A stretch of 64,000 nt of DNA from the NCBI RefSeq assembly GCF_003852525.1, contig NZ_QAJL01000001.1, positions 2,344,536-2,408,535 of the forward strand. The letters run 5' to 3'. The translations under genes and the position numbers were made by a program. Each line of letters opens with the position of its first letter. The first letter of the stretch is position 1. This stretch comes from Pedobacter sp. KBW06. GTDB lineage: Bacteria; Bacteroidota; Bacteroidia; Sphingobacteriales; Sphingobacteriaceae. The notes under the pieces were generated by a model. It had not been told where the DNA came from, did not search any database, and was given only the letters and a program-made list of their open reading frames with translations. Below are positions 55,694 through 64,000 of this stretch, one piece after another.

Positions 55694-55733
55694 GACCCGG
55701 GCACTTTCTCCCCCCATCCGGAAGTTCCGGGTC
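55694..55733. other. Stem-loop in the intergenic region upstream of the histidine kinase
   Basis: GACCCGG (55694-55700) pairs with CCGGGTC (55727-55733), and ACTT/AAGT extends the stem inside. The loop is C-rich. It is the only GC-rich structure in the 894-nt gap, whose other content is two LytTR sites at its ends and otherwise nothing I can read. It could be a small RNA or a terminator-like fold; no T-run follows. Confidence 0.35.
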
Positions 55734-55901
55734 TGGTTTCTCCAATAAGCCGCCTCGCAAAATTTCATTGATTTTTTCCCAGGATCAGCTTCAAAAGCTG
55801 AACCAAACTGGAGTAGAAGAACCAAGTATATTTACTTATAGCCAGTACTGGGACAGAAAATTTTCAGATTTCCGGATTTGTATTCTTAGCCAGTCAAAAT
55901 A

Positions 55902-55973
55902 GTAGTTTCACGTACCAATTATGTCAGTTCAGTCAGTTTCTATAACTGAAGAAAAAGAATTAGCTTAAATTTG
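55902..55973 (+). promoter_or_regulatory. LytTR-type site and promoter of the histidine kinase operon
   Basis: GTAGTTTCA (55902-55910), a 13-nt spacer, TCAGTTCAG (55924-55932) directly followed by TCAGTTTCT (55933-55941), then 24 nt to TAAATTTG (55966-55973), an exact -7 box. The start would be near 55977, 44 nt before the kinase ATG. The first repeat is weak, but the adjacent pair and the spacing to the -7 box match the two other sites, so autoregulation is likely. Confidence 0.6.
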
Positions 55974-56020
55974 TTTTGTCAGAAGACTGAAAAACAGACA
56001 CATAAACTAAACTACGATTA

Positions 56021-57139
56021 ATGACTTCAGGTAATGTACCCATTTTGCTTAACCACAGACTATACAAGTTTATTCTAATTGTAGTAGTAACTTTTGTATT
56101 GATTTTCTCTATGATGATCATTAATCCCTTAAACGAGTTCGATAACATTCTGAAACTGGAATTGACTTGGGATACGATAATGGATATCATCTGGTTTATG
56201 GCTATGGGCTGGAGTATTACCGAGTGTAGTCTGTTCATATCTTATCACCTTGACCGCTTATTGCCTTGGGAATTATTTTCCGGAAAGAGATTTTTCATAC
56301 AATTGTTTGCTCAGTGTATCTGCGTCATGGGGATGATGACTCTGTTAATGGCTCTAACCAATATATTAATCGCTCTTGACAATAAACCTGTAGAAGATGA
56401 TTGGGTTGCTTTTCGGCAAATGTTATTGATAAGTGTAATTTTATCACTGATTATTTCTGCGATTCACACTGGGAATCACCTGATTGAAAACTGGAAAAAT
56501 TCCATCATAGAAGCTGCAGATCTAAAACAAGCAACTTTACAATCACAATTACAAACGCTGAAACTTCAATTGGACCCGCATTTTATGTTCAACAATTTTA
56601 GCACACTTTCCAGCTTAATTTCTGAAAACCAAAAAGACGCACAAAGATTTCTTGAACGTCTTTCGGAGGTGCACAGATATATGCTTGCCAACCTCGATAA
56701 AAATATTATTCCGCTAAAAGACGAGCTTAGCTTTATTGAGTCCTACATCTATCTGATTAAAATCAGATTCTCTGAAAACCTGCAGATTCAAGTGAATGAT
56801 GTAAAACAGTATTTTTATACTGGTATTCCTCCAACCACACTTCAATTACTTGTTGAAAACGCAGTTAAACACAATATTGCTTCCCGCCACACCCCACTGT
56901 ACATCCGAATTTATCCTGAAGATGATTACCTGGTGGTTGCCAATAATATACAGCCTATCCCACATCCTATTTTTTCCTCCAAGATCGGCCTAAAGAATAT
57001 CAACAATCGTTATAAGTTATTATCCCAAAAACTTCCTGTGGTGATCGAAACCGAATTTGATTTCGTAGTTAAAGTACCACTATTACCATTAAACAGTTTA
57101 GAAGATGAAAGTATTAATTATAGAAGACGAACAACATAA
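56021..57139 (+). CDS. LytS-type sensor histidine kinase
   Basis: This 372-residue protein has four transmembrane helices (about 14-32, 43-66, 83-110, 128-150), then a His_kinase domain (about 165-345) with the H-box DPHFMFNNF and the N-box LLVENAVKHN, the pattern of LytS/YehU-type kinases. It should phosphorylate the LytTR regulator whose gene overlaps it by 35 nt. There is no recognisable extracellular ligand domain, so the signal is probably sensed in or near the membrane. The operon is led by the LytTR-type site at 55902-55973. Confidence 0.93.
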   Translation: MTSGNVPILLNHRLYKFILIVVVTFVLIFSMMIINPLNEFDNILKLELTWDTIMDIIWFMAMGWSITECSLFISYHLDRLLPWELFSGKRFFIQLFAQCICVMGMMTLLMALTNILIALDNKPVEDDWVAFRQMLLISVILSLIISAIHTGNHLIENWKNSIIEAADLKQATLQSQLQTLKLQLDPHFMFNNFSTLSSLISENQKDAQRFLERLSEVHRYMLANLDKNIIPLKDELSFIESYIYLIKIRFSENLQIQVNDVKQYFYTGIPPTTLQLLVENAVKHNIASRHTPLYIRIYPEDDYLVVANNIQPIPHPIFSSKIGLKNINNRYKLLSQKLPVVIETEFDFVVKVPLLPLNSLEDESINYRRRTT

Positions 57140-57863
57140 TGCCAAAAGGTTGAGCGCTTTGCTTAAGGAAATTGATTCAGATATTGAGATTCTGGCAATT
57201 TTAGAGAGTGTCGCTGAAAGCGTTGATTGGTTTAAATACCAACGTCAACCCGATCTGACATTTATGGACGTACGTCTAACCGATGGCCTATCTTTCGATA
57301 TTTTTTCACAGATTAAAGTAAAATGTTCCGTCATATTCACCTCGGCATTTGATGAATATGCCATTCGGGCCTTCAAGGTAAACAGTGTTGATTATCTGTT
57401 AAAGCCGGTCAAGATAGAGGAACTTAAAGAAAGTTTAGAAAAATTTAAGACCAATATGGCTCCACCATATGTCGCTCAAATGATGGATGATGTATCAGGT
57501 ATTTTACGTCAACAACAAAAGAATTATAGATCAAGATTCCTACTCCCAAGTAAAGATATACTTTATACCGTACTGATCAAAGATGTGATTTACTTCTACA
57601 CTGAATACCGAATCACCAGAGCTGTAATGGCTGATAACCAAAGTCACATTGTTCCCTTTACAATGGAAGAACTTGAAGAACAACTGGATCCGGATATTTT
57701 TTTCAGAGTCACCCGCCAGTATTTGCTAAATAGCAGTGGTATTGTGAAGATTGTAAACTATTTCAATGGAAAACTCCAGATTCTCACTAATCCGGAGACC
57801 CAGGAAAAAATTGTTATGAGTCGTGACAGGTCCAAAATTTTCAAAAAATGGTTAGACCGATAA
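57105..57863 (+). CDS. LytTR-family response regulator
   Basis: This 252-residue protein has a receiver domain (about 1-120; acidic pocket Glu7-Asp8-Glu9, phospho-acceptor Asp55 in FMDVRLTDG, and LLKPVK near 100) and a LytTR DNA-binding domain (about 140-245). LytTR proteins bind pairs of GTT-centred direct repeats, and such repeats are found upstream of three transcription units of this window. The start codon lies 35 nt inside the kinase gene, so the pair is translationally coupled. It is predicted to activate its own operon, the TonB-receptor-like gene and the small-membrane-protein operon. Confidence 0.95.
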   Translation: MKVLIIEDEQHNAKRLSALLKEIDSDIEILAILESVAESVDWFKYQRQPDLTFMDVRLTDGLSFDIFSQIKVKCSVIFTSAFDEYAIRAFKVNSVDYLLKPVKIEELKESLEKFKTNMAPPYVAQMMDDVSGILRQQQKNYRSRFLLPSKDILYTVLIKDVIYFYTEYRITRAVMADNQSHIVPFTMEELEEQLDPDIFFRVTRQYLLNSSGIVKIVNYFNGKLQILTNPETQEKIVMSRDRSKIFKKWLDR

Positions 57864-57901
57864 ACTTAATGAGAATTAAAATCTAAAAATCACCGACAGG
57901 A

Positions 57902-58507
57902 ATGAAAACCGAACGATTCGTTAGGCCCGAACATATTGAAACAGCAGTAAAAATTTATGTAGAGGCATTTCAAAATAAATTCATATACCTACTAGGAGAC
58001 AAGCAGTCTATTGTCCGGCTAATTCAACGAGGGATGAATCCAGGTTGGGCAATAACTGCTATCTCTAATGAAGGAGAACTCATGGGCCTTGCAGGTTTTC
58101 ATCAGGACAACCATTGTTTTGTTGATTTGAAAATATCTTGTTTCTGGAAAGAATTTGGATGGTTCAAAGGGACTTATAGAGCGCTGATGATGAAGATCTT
58201 TTTTAATAGAACACCTAAACCAGGGCAACTATTAATGGATGGTATTGTCGTCGCTCCTACATTTCGTGGCATGGGCGTAGGCAAATTATTGTTTTCCGAA
58301 TTGGAAGTAATCGCTCAAGAACAGAAACTTGAATACATCAGACTTGACGTAATCAAAGAAAATACAAGAGCAAAAAAACTCTATAAAAAATTAGGATTTC
58401 AGGTCACCGGATACCAATTGATGAGTCCCTTTATTACAAAAATTATTGGTACATCAGGAGTATATAATATGATGAAAAAAGTAAAATACATTTTGAAAAG
58501 CCCTTAA
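57902..58507 (+). CDS. GNAT-family N-acetyltransferase
   Basis: This 201-residue protein shows the GNAT fold: strand-rich N-terminal half, then the acetyl-CoA loop VVAPTFRGMGVGKLLFSEL (about 113-131; the R-G-M-G-V-G part is motif A) and a later N-T-R-A-K-K-L-Y-K-K-LGF pattern, typical of motif B. It carries several extra hydrophobic residues near its middle. It lies 38 nt downstream of the LytTR gene on the same strand and may be in the same transcript. The acceptor is unknown. Confidence 0.88.
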   Translation: MKTERFVRPEHIETAVKIYVEAFQNKFIYLLGDKQSIVRLIQRGMNPGWAITAISNEGELMGLAGFHQDNHCFVDLKISCFWKEFGWFKGTYRALMMKIFFNRTPKPGQLLMDGIVVAPTFRGMGVGKLLFSELEVIAQEQKLEYIRLDVIKENTRAKKLYKKLGFQVTGYQLMSPFITKIIGTSGVYNMMKKVKYILKSP

Positions 58508-58712
58508 GCAGAAATCCCAGGCGGTTTAACGCCGATTAAATCTAGTTAATACATCAATACAATAAATTATGGTTTAGAGTTAATTCTCCTATTCAACCAT
58601 GAAAGGGATCTCTATTGCCTTTTTTCTAAGATATTATTTCTCTAAGAGGGCCAATGGCAGCATCCAATCGATGTCAAAAGACATTGAAAAATAAAAACAA
58701 AACTATTGACAT

Positions 58713-59252
58713 ATGAATACTAAAATTTTTGAATTTAGAATCCAGGTAAAGAATCTGGATCCCCATGAAGCAAAATTATTAACACTTTCCCCCTACTTTG
58801 TAGGAGCTGAGCATCAGACCGACACCTATTTTAATGTACCATTTGGGCAACTAAAATTAAGAGACACCAATTGTACAAGTGAGCTGATTCAGTATAAAAA
58901 AGATCGCGTCAAACACATAAAAGAGTCGAGCATTGTTGTTCCTACCTATAAGCCAAGTTTGGCACTAAAAGAAATATTACAATCTCAATTTGGAGTGAAG
59001 TCTGTGGTCAAGAAAATGCGAAGAGTATACCTTAAAGACAACGTTATTTTTCATTTTGATGCTGTGGAAGAGTTGGGGAAATTTATAAAAGTAGAAGCCA
59101 CAGGTATAAACGATAAATACACTCATGAAGATTTAAAACAGCATTGTGAAAAATATCTAACCTTTTTCGGCTTTCATAAAGTCAATTCAGATGGGCTGAA
59201 CTTAATTGAGAAGTCATACAGCGAACTAATAGATGAGAAACAGAGAAAATAA
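58713..59252 (+). CDS. CYTH-domain protein (class IV adenylate-cyclase-like)
   Basis: This 179-residue protein reads as one CYTH (CyaB/thiamine triphosphatase) domain. It shows FNVPFGQLKLRDT, IQYKKDR, a basic KKMRRVYLKDNVIFHFD segment and VEATG, a typical strand-by-strand pattern. The N-terminal ExExK-type motif is degenerate here (EFRIQVK), as in several Bacteroidota members. Relatives bind triphosphates and cleave them or cyclise ATP. Activity cannot be fixed from sequence. The next gene overlaps or starts 19 nt later, depending on the start chosen. Confidence 0.85.
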   Translation: MNTKIFEFRIQVKNLDPHEAKLLTLSPYFVGAEHQTDTYFNVPFGQLKLRDTNCTSELIQYKKDRVKHIKESSIVVPTYKPSLALKEILQSQFGVKSVVKKMRRVYLKDNVIFHFDAVEELGKFIKVEATGINDKYTHEDLKQHCEKYLTFFGFHKVNSDGLNLIEKSYSELIDEKQRK

Positions 59253-59271
59253 CAATGCCCAGGCAGTTATC

Positions 59272-60489
59272 ATGAAAATGAAATCTACTCAAAAAGTCCC
59301 GGAATTACCAAAAAGAATATCTGAACTGGATATTATACGCGGAATAGCCCTTATGGGCATATTGATTGTTAATATGGGCTTGTATTCTTTTCCGGCCCTA
59401 TATCTGGACCAGTTCTCCAGCTGGAACGGCAATGTAAACAAATTCATTGTTGCCATAATTAGCTTAACTGCAGAAGGAAAATTTATCTCAATATTCTCAT
59501 TTTTGTTTGGGTTGGGCTTCTATATTTTCATTCAGAATGCTTTCCAAAAGACTAAACGACCAGCCATGCTTTTTTTTCGTCGTTTAATTGTCCTGCTGGG
59601 GATCGGTCTTATTCACGCTTATTTAATTTGGTTTGGCGATGTCTTATGTATCTACAGCATTGCCGGAGTTTTTTTGCTTTTCTTTCGACATATGAGTTAT
59701 AGAAGCGTACTGATATGGGCACTTTCTCTATTACTCATCCCTGTAATTTCATTTGTACTAGGAGCAATAGCGAACGGGTCTGCGTTTTATTCTGACCCCA
59801 ATGTAAACGGTCCAGATATAGTTTCAATGGGAAAACAAGCTACACATATTTATCAAACGGGCTCCTACATCCAGATTCTGAAACAAAACATGACAGATCT
59901 GGTGATTGCCAAAATCTCTTATTTGATTATCCTTCCTCAAATCTTTGCGATGTTTTTATTAGGAGTCTATGCTGGAAAACGTCATATCTTTCAACGAATA
60001 CCAGAGCACTTATCTTTTATCCGCAACATTCAATTGGGTTCATTTCTAATTGGTTTTCCAGCAGCAACCCAAGCTGTCATTTATATGGATGCCAGTCCGC
60101 AAAGTCTCGGCTACAACATTACTCAGTTTATCAGTAGCTACATCGCTGGTCCAGCTTTGGGTATTTTCTACATCTCAACATTACTTTTACTCTTACAAAG
60201 TGTACGCTGGCAAAACAGACTAAAACCATTCGCAGCGGTAGGTCGAATGGCTGCCACAAATTATATTCTCCAATCCGTCATCTGTACAAGCTCACTCTAC
60301 GGGCTGAGCATTTATGGAAAGGTAGCACCAGGCTATGGCCTAATTCTTTCGTTGAGTATATTCCTTTGTCAAATTTGCTACAGCAACCTATGGATGAGCA
60401 AGTTCCAGTATGGCCCATTGGAATGGCTGTGGAGAACACTTACCTATGGAAAGCGTATCCCGATACAAAAAAAATCTAATCATGAATAA
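59272..60489 (+). CDS. DUF418 (YeiB-like) membrane protein
   Basis: I take the ATG at 59272 (405 residues); the open frame begins at 59233, inside the CYTH gene. The protein opens with RISELDIIRGIALMGILIVN, the DUF418/heparan-alpha-glucosaminide acetyltransferase-related signature, and has about nine transmembrane helices. The C-terminal part (about 230-385) is the DUF418 domain, with AVGRMAATNYILQS. Members are membrane proteins of unsure function and are suspected acyltransferases. Follows the CYTH gene on the same strand. Confidence 0.9.
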   Translation: MKMKSTQKVPELPKRISELDIIRGIALMGILIVNMGLYSFPALYLDQFSSWNGNVNKFIVAIISLTAEGKFISIFSFLFGLGFYIFIQNAFQKTKRPAMLFFRRLIVLLGIGLIHAYLIWFGDVLCIYSIAGVFLLFFRHMSYRSVLIWALSLLLIPVISFVLGAIANGSAFYSDPNVNGPDIVSMGKQATHIYQTGSYIQILKQNMTDLVIAKISYLIILPQIFAMFLLGVYAGKRHIFQRIPEHLSFIRNIQLGSFLIGFPAATQAVIYMDASPQSLGYNITQFISSYIAGPALGIFYISTLLLLLQSVRWQNRLKPFAAVGRMAATNYILQSVICTSSLYGLSIYGKVAPGYGLILSLSIFLCQICYSNLWMSKFQYGPLEWLWRTLTYGKRIPIQKKSNHE

Positions 60490-60799
60490 TAGTCTTAGAA
60501 GAAAGCAAAGCATACAAATCGCTTAATAACAATACCAGAAGGATAATCTGACTAATCTCAAAAATTTTAGACAGAACATTCCAATAATAAACTGCAATTG
60601 AAAGTAAAGAATAAAATGGATCAAGTGTTCCTTTCAAAACCAAAGCTTTAACATTAAAAAAACAAGATATTCCATCAAGTATATTATAGAATATCGCATC
60701 ATAATAGTCAATTATAAATTCGTAAATAAAAAAGAGCTGAGAATTCAGTTTATATATCCAATCCACAATAAAAAAGGATATAGTGATAAACAAGTTCAA
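60476..60799 (-). CDS. Doubtful hydrophobic ORF (107 aa)
   Basis: A hydrophobic frame with a TTG as its only possible start and no methionine at all in its length. It shows two or three helix-like stretches and no known motif. It overlaps the end of the DUF418 gene by 14 nt. It may be a chance frame in AT-rich DNA. I list it because nothing else covers this stretch. Confidence 0.2.
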   Translation of the reverse strand: MNLFITISFFIVDWIYKLNSQLFFIYEFIIDYYDAIFYNILDGISCFFNVKALVLKGTLDPFYSLLSIAVYYWNVLSKIFEISQIILLVLLLSDLYALLSSKTIIHD

Positions 60800-60820
60800 T
60801 ACATTGTCTAACGTAAACGG

Positions 60821-60937
60821 AAAATTCAGCGTTTGTTCCCGCCAGACGGTTCTTTACAACGTTAAACGCCGCATCAAACCTGACTTATGCCAGTTCTCTA
60901 GTTGAGGGTGGGGAGCCCATAGTCAGGCTAAGCGGCG
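60821..60937. ncRNA. Structured intergenic segment upstream of the M16 peptidase gene
   Basis: Nested arms CGCCGC (60867-60872)/GCGGCG (60932-60937) and CCTGACT (60879-60885)/AGTCAGG (60921-60927) form a two-part stem enclosing a 35-nt apical region. A smaller hairpin, CGTTTG-7-CAGACG, lies just upstream. Further downstream GGCG-5-CGCC (60980-60992 region) adds another stem. The segment is clearly richer in G and C than the surrounding DNA and lies 150-260 nt before the peptidase start. It may be a leader RNA, a small RNA or a remnant of a repetitive element. Confidence 0.4.
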
Positions 60938-61083
60938 ATTATAGACGAATAACATAACGTGTTGAAGTTATTCTTTGGGGCGATAAACGCCAAAATTTAT
61001 CAAATACTCCAAAGCGACGATTATTTCATCAACAGCGTCGTTTTACCCAGTATTTAAATTTACTCACCTTAAGTAAAACTTTT

Positions 61084-63897
61084 ATGAAAAATAACCCAGT
61101 CATTGCCATGTTAGTGACGGTAAGTCTAATAATGACAAAAAATGTATCCTTTAGTCAGAAGGCTAATCAAATCATTCCTTTTGATACAGGGACGAGAATG
61201 GGGAAATTGGCCAATGGTTTTACCTATTACATACGAAGAAACCTAACACCCGAAAAAAAGGCAGTATTTTATCTAATAAATAAGGTTGGTTCTGTTCTGG
61301 AAACTGAGAAACAACAGGGATTAGCACACCTTTTAGAACATATGGCATTTAACGGCACGGTTCATTTCCCTAAAACGGAAATAATTAACTACCTGCAAAA
61401 TAAGGGTGTACGTATTGGTGCAGATGTAAATGCGTATACTGATTTCAATGAAACTGTATTTCAATTACCCATCCCCATAAATGACAAAAAGTTATTCAAA
61501 AATGCATTCTATATCATACGTGATTGGGCTCAGGGTATCACTCTTGAAGATGAGGAAATAAATAAGGAAAAAGGCGTCATTCTTGCTGAGATGCGCCAGC
61601 ATTCAGGGGCCGCACAGCGAATTAAGGCAAAAACCAAGCCTTATCTATTTAACCGATCGATATATGCACAAAGACCCCCTTTAGGAAAACAGGAAGTTAT
61701 AAAATCATTTAAAAATGAAGATTTAAGAAGCTTTTACCAGGACTGGTATCGCCCTGATCTACAAGCGATAGTAATTGCTGGCGACATTAATATCAACGAA
61801 GTTGAGGACATGATAGTAGCTATATTTAGTAATCTTAAAAATCCCTCTGAAAGAAAAATAAGACCACAATTCACTATCCCCCTTGATGGGAAAAATCAAT
61901 TCGTTACAGTAACTGACCCCGAGGTACCGACTACCCAGGTGGAAATTACAATAAAACACCCCCGCAATGAACTCAAAACGCGCGACGATTTTCGTCGAAA
62001 TTTGCTTCGCAAGCTTTTTAATACAATGGCAACTAACAGGATAAATGAATTATTGGCACAAGATAAAGTGCCTTTTCTAGCTGCCAATGTAAATATTGGA
62101 AAGTTTGTCGCCAATCTGGATGCCTTTGTAAGTCGGATGAATTGCGATGGAGAAAGGCTGGAAAATGCTTTAAAAGCATATTGGATTGAGCTCATGAAAA
62201 TAAAAAAATACGGCTTTACCAGATATGAATTACAAAAAGCTAAAACCGCCCTTCTGAGCGGAATTGAACTAAATTATAAAGAACGAGACAAAAGACCTTC
62301 TGAAAACTATGCAAAAGAGTGCCTAGCGCACTTCTTAGAGGGAATAGCCACTCCTGGTCAAGGTTATGAGATGCAGATGTATAAAACAATGATCCCTGAA
62401 ATTACAGCAGAAGAGATACAGCTAGAAATTGTTAATAAATACCTTACGCAACAGAATAGGGATATCATTATTGTTTGCAATACCTCTCAAAAACACACTC
62501 TACCCAACGAACAGCAGTTCTTAAATTGGCTCAAACAGATTGAGCAAAAGCCACTTGACAAATATTTGGGAACAAAACCTGTTCGTTTAGTATTGATGAA
62601 TAATCTTCCCCCACCCGGAAGAATAATTGCAGAGCAGTCACTTGAAGATATTGGAATAAGGGAACTAATATTAGCTAACGGGATAAAGATTCTACTGAAG
62701 CCAACAAACTTTAAAGAGGATCAAATTGTTTTTAGGGGATTCAGTCTTGGCGGGCTATCCATAGTAAATGATCTCGATTTTTATGAAGGCAGACTTGCTG
62801 CAGATCTGGTTAATATGAGCGGAGTTGCGAACCACTCCCCATTGGAATTAGAAAATATACTTGTTGGAAAAAACTTGAATGTGACACCCTATATCGAGGA
62901 CATATCCCAAGGTATCGAGGGAACCTCAACAAAAAAAGACCTGGAAACAGCACTTCAATTAGTCTATCTTTATTTAACTAGTCCCAGAAAAGATTCAACT
63001 ACATTCACTCATTTAAAAAATCAGATTAAGTTGACAAATCATTTTTCCAAGACTATTCCTACCCAAATTTTCCAGGATACGATTCAGGCGGTCATGGGAA
63101 ATTATCACTTTCGAAAAATGAAAATGCCAGAATCCAGAATTGACGCACTAAACCTCGATAAGATTCTTAAAATTTATAAGGATCGTTTTGCTGATGTCTC
63201 TGGCATGAACTTTATCCTTACAGGAAGCTTTAACGTAGATTCTGTAAAACCGTTACTGATCAAATACCTAGGAGCTATCCCGGCTTTACACCGTCATGAA
63301 ACCATTAGGAATCTTAGACACAAGTATCCTTCTGGCAGAATCTCAAAAAAAATAGCAAAGGGAAATGAACCAAAAGCTATAGTATTTCTATCATATAGCG
63401 GGTCATTTGACTACCATATTAAGAACATCCTGCAAATGAGGGCATTGTCAAACATTTTAAAAACACGTTTGATAACAAAGTTGAGAGAAGATCAAGGTGG
63501 AATATACACTGCAGACGTCTCACTCATTGCAAACAAACTTCCAAGTGGTCAATATAACTACGCTATAAATTTCGTCTGTGCCCCTAAAAACACTGAAGCA
63601 CTAATTCTCCTTGTTAATGCTGAAATTATAAACCTCAAAGAGCATGGTCCTAGCATTGACGAAATCAATAAATATATTTCAACTGAGAAGGGCATATGGT
63701 CAAGTCTCCTTATAAGCAACGACTTCTGGAGAGATTACATCACAGGAAAATTGATGTACGGAGAAAAATTAAAGTTCCCAGAAGTGGGTCGAATTGAGAA
63801 AGAACTTTCTATTGAGAGTCAAAAAGACACTGCTATCCGATTCTTTTCCAATCAAAACTATGTCAAATTGGTTCTTGTACCTGAGTCAGGAAAGTAA
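61084..63897 (+). CDS. M16-family zinc metallopeptidase (two M16 repeats)
   Basis: This 937-residue protein has a signal peptide (about 1-25). The first M16 domain carries the inverted zinc motif HLLEH (in GLAHLLEHMAFNG) and the downstream glutamate in NKEKGVILAEMRQ. Its inactive partner domain follows, and a second M16 pair occupies about 520-937, so all four domains of a PqqL-type peptidase are in one chain. It should act in the periplasm, degrading unfolded peptides. M16 peptidases often neighbour TlpA/SusCD loci in Bacteroidota, but here it lies 20 kb away. Confidence 0.95.
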   Translation: MKNNPVIAMLVTVSLIMTKNVSFSQKANQIIPFDTGTRMGKLANGFTYYIRRNLTPEKKAVFYLINKVGSVLETEKQQGLAHLLEHMAFNGTVHFPKTEIINYLQNKGVRIGADVNAYTDFNETVFQLPIPINDKKLFKNAFYIIRDWAQGITLEDEEINKEKGVILAEMRQHSGAAQRIKAKTKPYLFNRSIYAQRPPLGKQEVIKSFKNEDLRSFYQDWYRPDLQAIVIAGDININEVEDMIVAIFSNLKNPSERKIRPQFTIPLDGKNQFVTVTDPEVPTTQVEITIKHPRNELKTRDDFRRNLLRKLFNTMATNRINELLAQDKVPFLAANVNIGKFVANLDAFVSRMNCDGERLENALKAYWIELMKIKKYGFTRYELQKAKTALLSGIELNYKERDKRPSENYAKECLAHFLEGIATPGQGYEMQMYKTMIPEITAEEIQLEIVNKYLTQQNRDIIIVCNTSQKHTLPNEQQFLNWLKQIEQKPLDKYLGTKPVRLVLMNNLPPPGRIIAEQSLEDIGIRELILANGIKILLKPTNFKEDQIVFRGFSLGGLSIVNDLDFYEGRLAADLVNMSGVANHSPLELENILVGKNLNVTPYIEDISQGIEGTSTKKDLETALQLVYLYLTSPRKDSTTFTHLKNQIKLTNHFSKTIPTQIFQDTIQAVMGNYHFRKMKMPESRIDALNLDKILKIYKDRFADVSGMNFILTGSFNVDSVKPLLIKYLGAIPALHRHETIRNLRHKYPSGRISKKIAKGNEPKAIVFLSYSGSFDYHIKNILQMRALSNILKTRLITKLREDQGGIYTADVSLIANKLPSGQYNYAINFVCAPKNTEALILLVNAEIINLKEHGPSIDEINKYISTEKGIWSSLLISNDFWRDYITGKLMYGEKLKFPEVGRIEKELSIESQKDTAIRFFSNQNYVKLVLVPESGK

Positions 63898-64000
63898 ACA
63901 GAATAATGTAAACTAGACCTAATGGAACAATCAATTTAGCTTCAAGAACTGACTAAGTTGATTTTCTTTTTTCATTCAGTATAAATGGAAAATCAGTTCA

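Noticed and set aside
55960..56238. Minus-strand open frame overlapping the kinase start
   Set aside because: It lies within the kinase gene and its promoter and shows no independent features.
60806..60867. Possible integron attC site (GTCTAAC ... GTTAAAC)
   Set aside because: The end cores pair only partly, the interior does not form the usual long arms, and there is no integrase or gene cassette.

Overview
The window reads as a chromosomal segment of a member of the Bacteroidota, most likely the family Sphingobacteriaceae (Pedobacter or a relative). The reasons are three SusC/SusD pairs, two of them with an ECF sigma factor and a FecR-type anti-sigma factor, several TlpA-type thioredoxins with DUF4369-like N-termini, DUF5686 and DUF418 proteins, a GldA/GldFG-like ABC exporter, low GC content, and promoters of the Bacteroidota type (TAnnTTTG near -7). 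I could not run a search, so genus is an inference. No rRNA, tRNA, CRISPR array or intact insertion sequence was seen.

Layout. 1-2.8 kb: the tail of an upstream gene, a hairpin terminator, a patatin/surface-antigen outer-membrane phospholipase and a small lipoprotein. 3.2-7.4 kb: accessory genes, including an AbiEi/AbiEii toxin-antitoxin pair with two near-identical palindromic operators, two XRE-type regulators, lipoproteins and a decayed gene. 7.4-16.1 kb: a structured RNA-like element, then Sus locus C (SusC-SusD-thioredoxin, plus strand) facing a minus-strand set of a MauE-like membrane protein, a small secreted four-cysteine protein and a membrane-anchored protein. 16.4-25.7 kb: Sus locus A (sigma, FecR, STN-type SusC, SusD, TlpA, truncated DUF4369 protein), closed by a terminator. 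26.0-44.5 kb: Sus locus B, a paralogue of A carrying an extra module between SusD and the thioredoxins: a GldA-like ATPase, a GldF-GldG fusion permease and two tandem MutS-family ATPases, followed by two TlpA proteins, an OmpH/Skp-like chaperone and a decayed third TlpA copy. An unrelated plus-strand gene splits the sigma gene of B from its FecR gene.

44.6-57.9 kb: small membrane proteins, a LuxR-type and a Crp/Fnr-type regulator, a PAP2 domain fused to an outer-membrane barrel with altered catalytic residues, a sphingomyelin-synthase-like membrane enzyme in an operon with a DUF5686 outer-membrane protein, a TonB-receptor-like barrel, and a LytS/LytTR two-component system. 57.9-64 kb: a GNAT acetyltransferase, a CYTH-domain protein, a DUF418 membrane protein, a structured intergenic segment and a two-repeat M16 peptidase.

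How the parts work together. In loci A and B the STN domain of SusC should signal through FecR to release the ECF sigma factor when substrate binds, which induces the operon. The TlpA proteins and OmpH would handle redox and folding steps in the periplasm, and in B the exporter and MutS-like ATPases are co-transcribed. The most novel regulatory signal is a set of three matching promoters upstream of the LytS/LytTR operon, the TonB-receptor-like gene and the small-membrane-protein operon. Each has GTT-centred direct repeats of LytTR type followed by a -7 box 24-25 nt downstream, so they look like a small self-contained regulon of the LytTR regulator encoded in this window.
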